Shown piece by piece: positions 60,254-64,000 of a DNA stretch of 64,000 nt (position 1 is the first letter of the stretch; every line of letters begins with the position of its first letter). The position numbers were made by a program, and so were the translations under genes. Location: positions 310,001 through 374,000 of the forward strand of contig JAVYIN010000005.1 of assembly GCA_035968315.1 (NCBI GenBank), written 5' to 3'. The notes under the pieces were generated by a model. It was not told the origin of the DNA and did no database searches. It saw nothing but the letters and a program-made list of their open reading frames with translations. Source of the DNA: Nitrospira sp. GTDB lineage: Bacteria; Nitrospirota; Nitrospiria; Nitrospirales; Nitrospiraceae.

Positions 60254-61655
60254 CCGAGAGTTGCTGACAGATGCCCCTGAGACCATTGAGCGGGTGCTGA
60301 TCGTTGATGATGAGCCGTCGATGCGCACGGCGCTCATGGAAACGGTTCGCCGTCTTGGCTATGAGGTGCAGGGCGCGGTCGACGGCGCCGATGCGCTGGA
60401 CCGGCTTGTCCGGTTCAAGCCCTGGCTGGTTCTCACGGATCTGAAGATGCCCCGCATGACCGGCTTGGACCTGATCAAGGAGATCAAGGCGCGCGCGCCC
60501 CAGACGATGATCGTGCTCATGACCGCCTATGGCACGGTGGAGACGGCGGTTGAGGCCATGAAGTACGGAGCCAGCGATTATATCCTCAAACCGTTCTCGA
60601 TGGATTTGCTGGAGCGTATCATTCTGAATTTGAAAGACGGCCGCGAAACCGAATCGCCCACCTCGCCCGTGGCGGTCGAAGGCCGGGCGATCCTTACGCA
60701 AGATCCCGGCATGGTCCGGCTCTTGAGCACGGTGGAAGGGGTGGCGGCCAGTCAAGCCACGGTCTTGATCAATGGCGAAAGCGGGACCGGAAAGGAGTTG
60801 CTGGCAAGATTTATCCACGCCCGCAGCCCTCGCGCCCATCGCCCCTTTATCGCGGTGAATTGCGCCGCCTTGCCGGACGGGTTGCTGGAGAGCGAGCTGT
60901 TCGGCCATGAGCGGGGCGCCTTTACGGGGGCGATGCTGAAGAAAATCGGAAAATTCGAAATGGCCCATACCGGCACCATCTTGCTGGACGAAATCAGCGA
61001 GATGAACCTGGGGTTGCAGGCCAAGCTCTTGCGCGTGTTGCAGGAGCGTGAAGTCGATCGCATTGGCGGACGGGATCCGATTCCCGTCAATATCCGGGTC
61101 ATTGCCACCACGAACCGCACGCTGTATCGCGAAGTGGAGCAGGGGCGGTTTCGGGAGGATCTGTACTATCGGTTGAACGTATTTCCCATCACGGTGCCGC
61201 CCTTGCGCGAACGGCCTGCCGACATCGCCTTGCTGGCCCGGCATTTTTCCGGGACGGCAGCCACGCGCAACGGGCTTCCGCAGCCTAGTCTTTCCGACGC
61301 GGCGCTCGCGCATCTCCAGACGCTCCCCTGGAAAGGCAACGTGCGTGAACTGGAAAATGTGATGGAGCGGGCCGTGCTTTTGGCCGGGCAGGGGACGATC
61401 CTTCCGGCCCATCTCCCGTCAGGACAGCCGGATCAGATGGCGATGCCCGCACAGGCCCCGGCGTCAGCCGCGCCTCCGGTGCAGACGCTCATCAACGGAT
61501 CTCTCTGGGAAATGGAGCGGGAGTTGATATTCAAAACTTTGGCGCGTGTCAAAGATAACCGCACGCATGCGGCCAAAGAATTGGGCATCAGCATTCGCAC
61601 CTTACGCAATAAGTTGCGCGAATACCGGGAGACGGAGCGTCCGCTGTCGGTGTGA
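60246..61655 (+). CDS. FlrC/FleR-like sigma54-dependent response regulator
   Basis: 469 residues. Receiver with D65 (LVLTDLKMP) and normal GASDYILKPF, AAA+ with GESGTGKE (near 178), intact GAFTGA, ILLDEISEM, and a C-terminal Fis HTH (RTHAAKELGISIRTLRNKLR). Expected to be phosphorylated by the overlapping kinase and to activate sigma54 promoters of basal-body genes. The flgB gene starts 146 bases downstream behind a good -24/-12 element. Confidence 0.92.
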   Translation: MTDRELLTDAPETIERVLIVDDEPSMRTALMETVRRLGYEVQGAVDGADALDRLVRFKPWLVLTDLKMPRMTGLDLIKEIKARAPQTMIVLMTAYGTVETAVEAMKYGASDYILKPFSMDLLERIILNLKDGRETESPTSPVAVEGRAILTQDPGMVRLLSTVEGVAASQATVLINGESGTGKELLARFIHARSPRAHRPFIAVNCAALPDGLLESELFGHERGAFTGAMLKKIGKFEMAHTGTILLDEISEMNLGLQAKLLRVLQEREVDRIGGRDPIPVNIRVIATTNRTLYREVEQGRFREDLYYRLNVFPITVPPLRERPADIALLARHFSGTAATRNGLPQPSLSDAALAHLQTLPWKGNVRELENVMERAVLLAGQGTILPAHLPSGQPDQMAMPAQAPASAAPPVQTLINGSLWEMERELIFKTLARVKDNRTHAAKELGISIRTLRNKLREYRETERPLSV

Positions 61656-61757
61656 CGGGGCTAAATAAAGGGAAATCCTTGCCGGGCGGAGTGATCGGGC
61701 CTGGGCAACTCTTGCCGGGTCAAGGCTGCCGGGTCCTCGATGCCGCGAGGAAAATCC

Positions 61758-61773
61758 GGGCACCAAGGTTGCA
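61758..61773 (+). promoter_or_regulatory. sigma54 (-24/-12) promoter of the flgB operon
   Basis: GGGCACCAAGGTTGCA: GG and GC elements with the exact 10-base interval, matching TGGCACG-N4-TTGCA except at two positions. Transcription start near 61784; flgB ATG at 61802 follows AGGAGG. Confidence 0.8.
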
Positions 61774-61801
61774 ATCGTGAGTTGAGGGGAGGAGGTGCGC
61801 G

Positions 61802-62212
61802 ATGAACATTATCGATAACACCATGCAATTGCTCCATCGGAATATGGATCTGCGGAGCGCCAGGCAGCGGGTGATCTCCTCCAACCTTGCCAACGAGGAA
61901 ACGCCCGGCTATCGCGCGTCGGATCTGCAGTTTGTCGAACAATTACAGGCGGCCCACAAGGGACGCTTTCCGCTGACATTGGCGGTCACGCAGGGCCAGC
62001 ATATCGGTCCGCATGGCGCGCAGGGGTATCAGACCGTGACGGGAAAATTGGCGGAAGTGCCTGCCGGGGATCTGCCCTTGGACGCCAACTCCGTCAATCT
62101 GGAACTGGAGATGGCCAAGCTGTCCGACAACGCCATGCAATACAACGCCGCCGCGAGCATTACGGCGATGCGGTTTCACCAATTGCTGAGTGCCATTCGG
62201 GATGCCCGGTAA
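61802..62212 (+). CDS. flgB: flagellar basal-body rod protein FlgB
   Basis: 136 residues, normal length. N-terminal rod signature ARQRVISSNLANEETPGYRA (about 21-40) and C-terminal amphipathic helix (YNAAASITAMRFHQLLSAIR) typical of rod proteins that polymerise in the proximal rod. GGAGGAGG precedes the ATG. First structural gene behind the sigma54 promoter; flgC follows by 29 bases. Confidence 0.96.
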   Translation: MNIIDNTMQLLHRNMDLRSARQRVISSNLANEETPGYRASDLQFVEQLQAAHKGRFPLTLAVTQGQHIGPHGAQGYQTVTGKLAEVPAGDLPLDANSVNLELEMAKLSDNAMQYNAAASITAMRFHQLLSAIRDAR

Positions 62213-62241
62213 GCCGGGAGTAGAGATGAGGAGGACCGACC

Positions 62242-62691
62242 ATGGACATGACTGATTCGATGGCGATTTCGGTGTCGGGGCTTGACGCGCAGCGGCGCCG
62301 CTTGAATGTCATCGCGAGCAATCTGGCCAACGCGCAATCCACTAGAACTGCCAGCGGAGGGCCGTATAAACGCCGCGATGTGGTCTTTCGCTCGACCGCC
62401 GTGCCGAGTGCGTTTCAGAAGGCGTTCCGGCAGGTGGCGATCGGCCAGGCGGCGCATGCGCTGGAAGGCGTGTCCGTGTCGCGCGTGGTGGAGGACCCGA
62501 AGCCGGGACAGATGATCTACGATCCGCACCATCCGGACGCCGATCCCAAAGGGTTTGTGCGGCTGCCGAACGTCAATGTCATGGAGGAAATGGTGAACAT
62601 GATCGGCGCGTCACGGGCCTATGAAGCCAACGTGCAAGCCATCAATGCCACCCGCGCCATGTGGAACAAGGCGCTAGAAATTGGACGATAA
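62242..62691 (+). CDS. flgC: flagellar basal-body rod protein FlgC
   Basis: 149 residues. Starts with the rod motif MAISVSGLDAQRRRLNVIAS then NLANAQST; the C-terminus VNVMEEMVNMIGASRAYEAN is the standard FlgC ending helix. GAGGAGG upstream. Proximal rod subunit, exported by the flagellar type III apparatus. In operon with flgB and fliE. Confidence 0.96.
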   Translation: MDMTDSMAISVSGLDAQRRRLNVIASNLANAQSTRTASGGPYKRRDVVFRSTAVPSAFQKAFRQVAIGQAAHALEGVSVSRVVEDPKPGQMIYDPHHPDADPKGFVRLPNVNVMEEMVNMIGASRAYEANVQAINATRAMWNKALEIGR

Positions 62692-62722
62692 CCAATGATG
62701 GTATTGTTCCGTGTCGTAATGA

Positions 62723-62746
62723 GCAATGTTCCATGTGGAACATTGC
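62723..62746. promoter_or_regulatory. parS-like palindrome between flgC and fliE
   Basis: Arms of 11 bases (GCAATGTTCCA/TGGAACATTGC) around a 2-base centre. The 16-base core TGTTCCATGTGGAACA (62727-62742) differs from the ParB site form TGTTCCACGTGGAACA at one central position. A long DNA palindrome with almost no loop suits protein binding rather than a terminator. Confidence 0.45.
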
Positions 62747-62768
62747 CTGAGAGTGTGGGAGGTAAGCC

Positions 62769-63074
62769 ATGACGCCAATTCAGGGAATCTCTCCAGCCAT
62801 TCAACCGATCTCTGACAAGATCGTCAGCCCGGGGCAGGGCGACTCCGGCGCGTCCGGCACCTTTGTGGATTCGCTGAAGTCGGCCATCGGCAAAGCCAAC
62901 GACGTGCAGTTGCAGGCCAATCAGGCCGTCGATGCCCTCATGACCGGGCAAACCCAGGATCTCCATCGGACGATGGTGGCCTTGCAGCAAGCCGATGCCT
63001 CGTTTCAGCTGATGATGCAGATCCGCAATAAACTGGTGGGCGCCTACGAAGAAATTCAGCGGATGCAGATTTAA
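62769..63074 (+). CDS. fliE: flagellar hook-basal body protein FliE
   Basis: 101 residues, normal size. Family motif GTFVDSLKSAIGKANDVQLQ (about 30-50) and C-terminal LMMQIRNKLVGAYEEIQRMQ. Forms the junction between the MS ring (FliF) and the rod. GGGAGG upstream. fliF starts 36 bases later. Confidence 0.95.
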   Translation: MTPIQGISPAIQPISDKIVSPGQGDSGASGTFVDSLKSAIGKANDVQLQANQAVDALMTGQTQDLHRTMVALQQADASFQLMMQIRNKLVGAYEEIQRMQI

Positions 63075-63110
63075 CCGCCGATGGCGGCATGAACAAGGTA
63101 AACACCCAGC

Positions 63111-64000
63111 ATGTTTTCGAAATTCTCGATCAATCAACGCCTGATCATTCTTGTCGCGCTGGCCGGATCCGTGGCCGGGCTGATCGCCCTGGCGCTCTGG
63201 ACGCAGCAGCCGGATATGCAAGTGCTCTTCACGAACGTGAACAGTGAAGACGCGGCGGCCATCATCGACAAGTTGAAAGAAGCGAAAACGCCGTACGAAA
63301 CAACCGGCGGCGGCGCGACGATTCTCGTGCCCTCGGCCCAGGTGCATGAGTTGCGGCTGCAGCTCGCCACGCAAGGCATTCCGCGGGGAGGCGGCGTCGG
63401 GTATGAGATTTTCGACCGCACCTCCATCGGCATGTCGGACTTCGTGCAAAAGCTGAATTACCGGCGCGCGTTGCAGGGGGAGCTGGCCCGGACGATCGCG
63501 CAGATGCCGGAAGTCGAGCGGGCGCGCGTGCACCTGGCCATTCCCGAGCGGCGGCTCTTTGCCAACGAGCAGGATCGTGCCCGGGCGTCGGTTGTCGTGT
63601 CGTTGCGCAATAGTCTGACCTTGTCCAAATCCCAAGTGCAGGGCGTCGTCCATCTGGTGGCCAGCAGTGTGGAGGGGCTTCAGGCGCGCGATGTCACTGT
63701 TGTGGACGGACACGGACTGTTGCTGTCCTCCACGGCTGCGGATGAAACGGTGGGCTTGAGCAGCACGCAGCTGGAATATCAGCACACGGTCGAAAAGGAC
63801 ATCGAGACCAGAGTGCAAAGCATGCTCGAGCGGATTGTCGGTGTGAACAAGGCCGTGGTCCGCGTCTCCGGCCTGATCGATTTTCGCAAAGTCGAAACGA
63901 CGGAAGAGCGCTACGATCCGAACGGGCAGGTGGTGCGCAGCGAACAGCGCGGCCAGGAAAAGTCGAGCGGCGTGAACGGTGTGTCTGGCGGGGTGCCCGG
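63111..64000 (+). CDS. fliF: flagellar MS-ring protein FliF (partial, runs off the window)
   Basis: 296 residues visible, open at the window end. N-terminal membrane helix (LIILVALAGSVAGLIALALW), then the ring-building domains: VLFTNVNSEDAAAIIDKLKE, PRGGGVGYEIFDRTSIGMSD, LARTIAQMPEVERARVHLAI and the start of the region YDPNGQVVRSEQ typical of FliF. About half of a normal FliF (530-570 residues) is present. AAGGT lies about 11 bases before the ATG. Confidence 0.96.
   Translation, partial: MFSKFSINQRLIILVALAGSVAGLIALALWTQQPDMQVLFTNVNSEDAAAIIDKLKEAKTPYETTGGGATILVPSAQVHELRLQLATQGIPRGGGVGYEIFDRTSIGMSDFVQKLNYRRALQGELARTIAQMPEVERARVHLAIPERRLFANEQDRARASVVVSLRNSLTLSKSQVQGVVHLVASSVEGLQARDVTVVDGHGLLLSSTAADETVGLSSTQLEYQHTVEKDIETRVQSMLERIVGVNKAVVRVSGLIDFRKVETTEERYDPNGQVVRSEQRGQEKSSGVNGVSGGVP

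Noticed and set aside
61702-61715. Second sigma54-like sequence TGGGCAACTCTTGC before flgB
   Set aside because: The GG-GC interval is one base short of the required spacing; the element at 61758 fits exactly.
1-64000. CRISPR arrays, rRNA genes, riboswitches, prophage or intact insertion sequences
   Set aside because: No regularly spaced repeats, rRNA-like sequence, known riboswitch pattern, integrase or full transposase was seen. Only short repeat fragments in 36.2-39.2 kb.

Overview
The window is GC-rich bacterial chromosome, most probably from a Nitrospira-like bacterium (phylum Nitrospirota). That assignment is inference. It rests on the gene order uppS-cdsA-dxr-rseP-proS, sigma54-dependent flagellar regulators next to flgBC-fliEF, paired RRM proteins, many tiny conserved-looking proteins and a very large NdvB-type glucan synthase. 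No rRNA or nitrification gene is present to prove it.

Layout. 0-4.6 kb: mostly small proteins, plus a fatty acid desaturase, an RRM RNA-binding protein and an IPDGT-motif protein on the minus strand. 4.7-13.5 kb: one giant gene for a cyclic beta-1,2-glucan synthase-like enzyme, followed by small proteins including a helix-hairpin-helix protein. 14.1-18.9 kb: a second set of related genes (RRM protein, desaturase, RhlE-type DEAD-box helicase, IPDGT paralogue, lysine/glutamate-rich mini-protein) that looks like a cold-response or RNA-remodelling module. 19.2-22.2 kb: a MotA/MotB-like pair resembling ZorA/ZorB without the usual Zorya effectors, and an OmpA-family lipoprotein. 22.5-31.0 kb (minus): a GAF-PilB ATPase, then proS, rseP, dxr, cdsA and uppS, with a divergent promoter region facing tldD-pmbA. 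34-35.4 kb: a dienelactone hydrolase and a hypothetical protein.

35.4-39.4 kb is an accessory, decaying region. It holds a MntA/HepT toxin-antitoxin pair, a duplicated gene tail, shuffled fragments of a large secreted protein, a REP-like junction, short repeats, and an intact FKBP-like lipoprotein gene on the opposite strand. 39.4-45 kb: a family-4 uracil-DNA glycosylase, an AT-rich gap with DnaA boxes, DUF423, secreted proteins, a second dienelactone-hydrolase-like protein lacking the nucleophile cysteine, a Gfo/Idh/MocA oxidoreductase and a stand-alone Lrp/AsnC ligand-binding domain. 45-50 kb: comM, two small genes, clpB.

51-64 kb is a regulatory and flagellar block. It has a GlrK-QseG-GlrR type operon, tRNA-Thr(TGU), a FleQ/FlrA-like sigma54 activator, a TPR protein, a FlrB/FlrC-like kinase-regulator pair, and flgB-flgC-fliE-fliF (fliF runs off the end). 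A good -24/-12 promoter lies just before flgB, as expected if the upstream sigma54 activators control the flagellar genes. A near-perfect parS-like palindrome lies between flgC and fliE.

Candidates for something new are the orphan ZorAB-like stator, the duplicated desaturase/RRM/helicase module, the possible origin/parS landmarks, the shuffled exoprotein locus and the nucleophile-less hydrolase.
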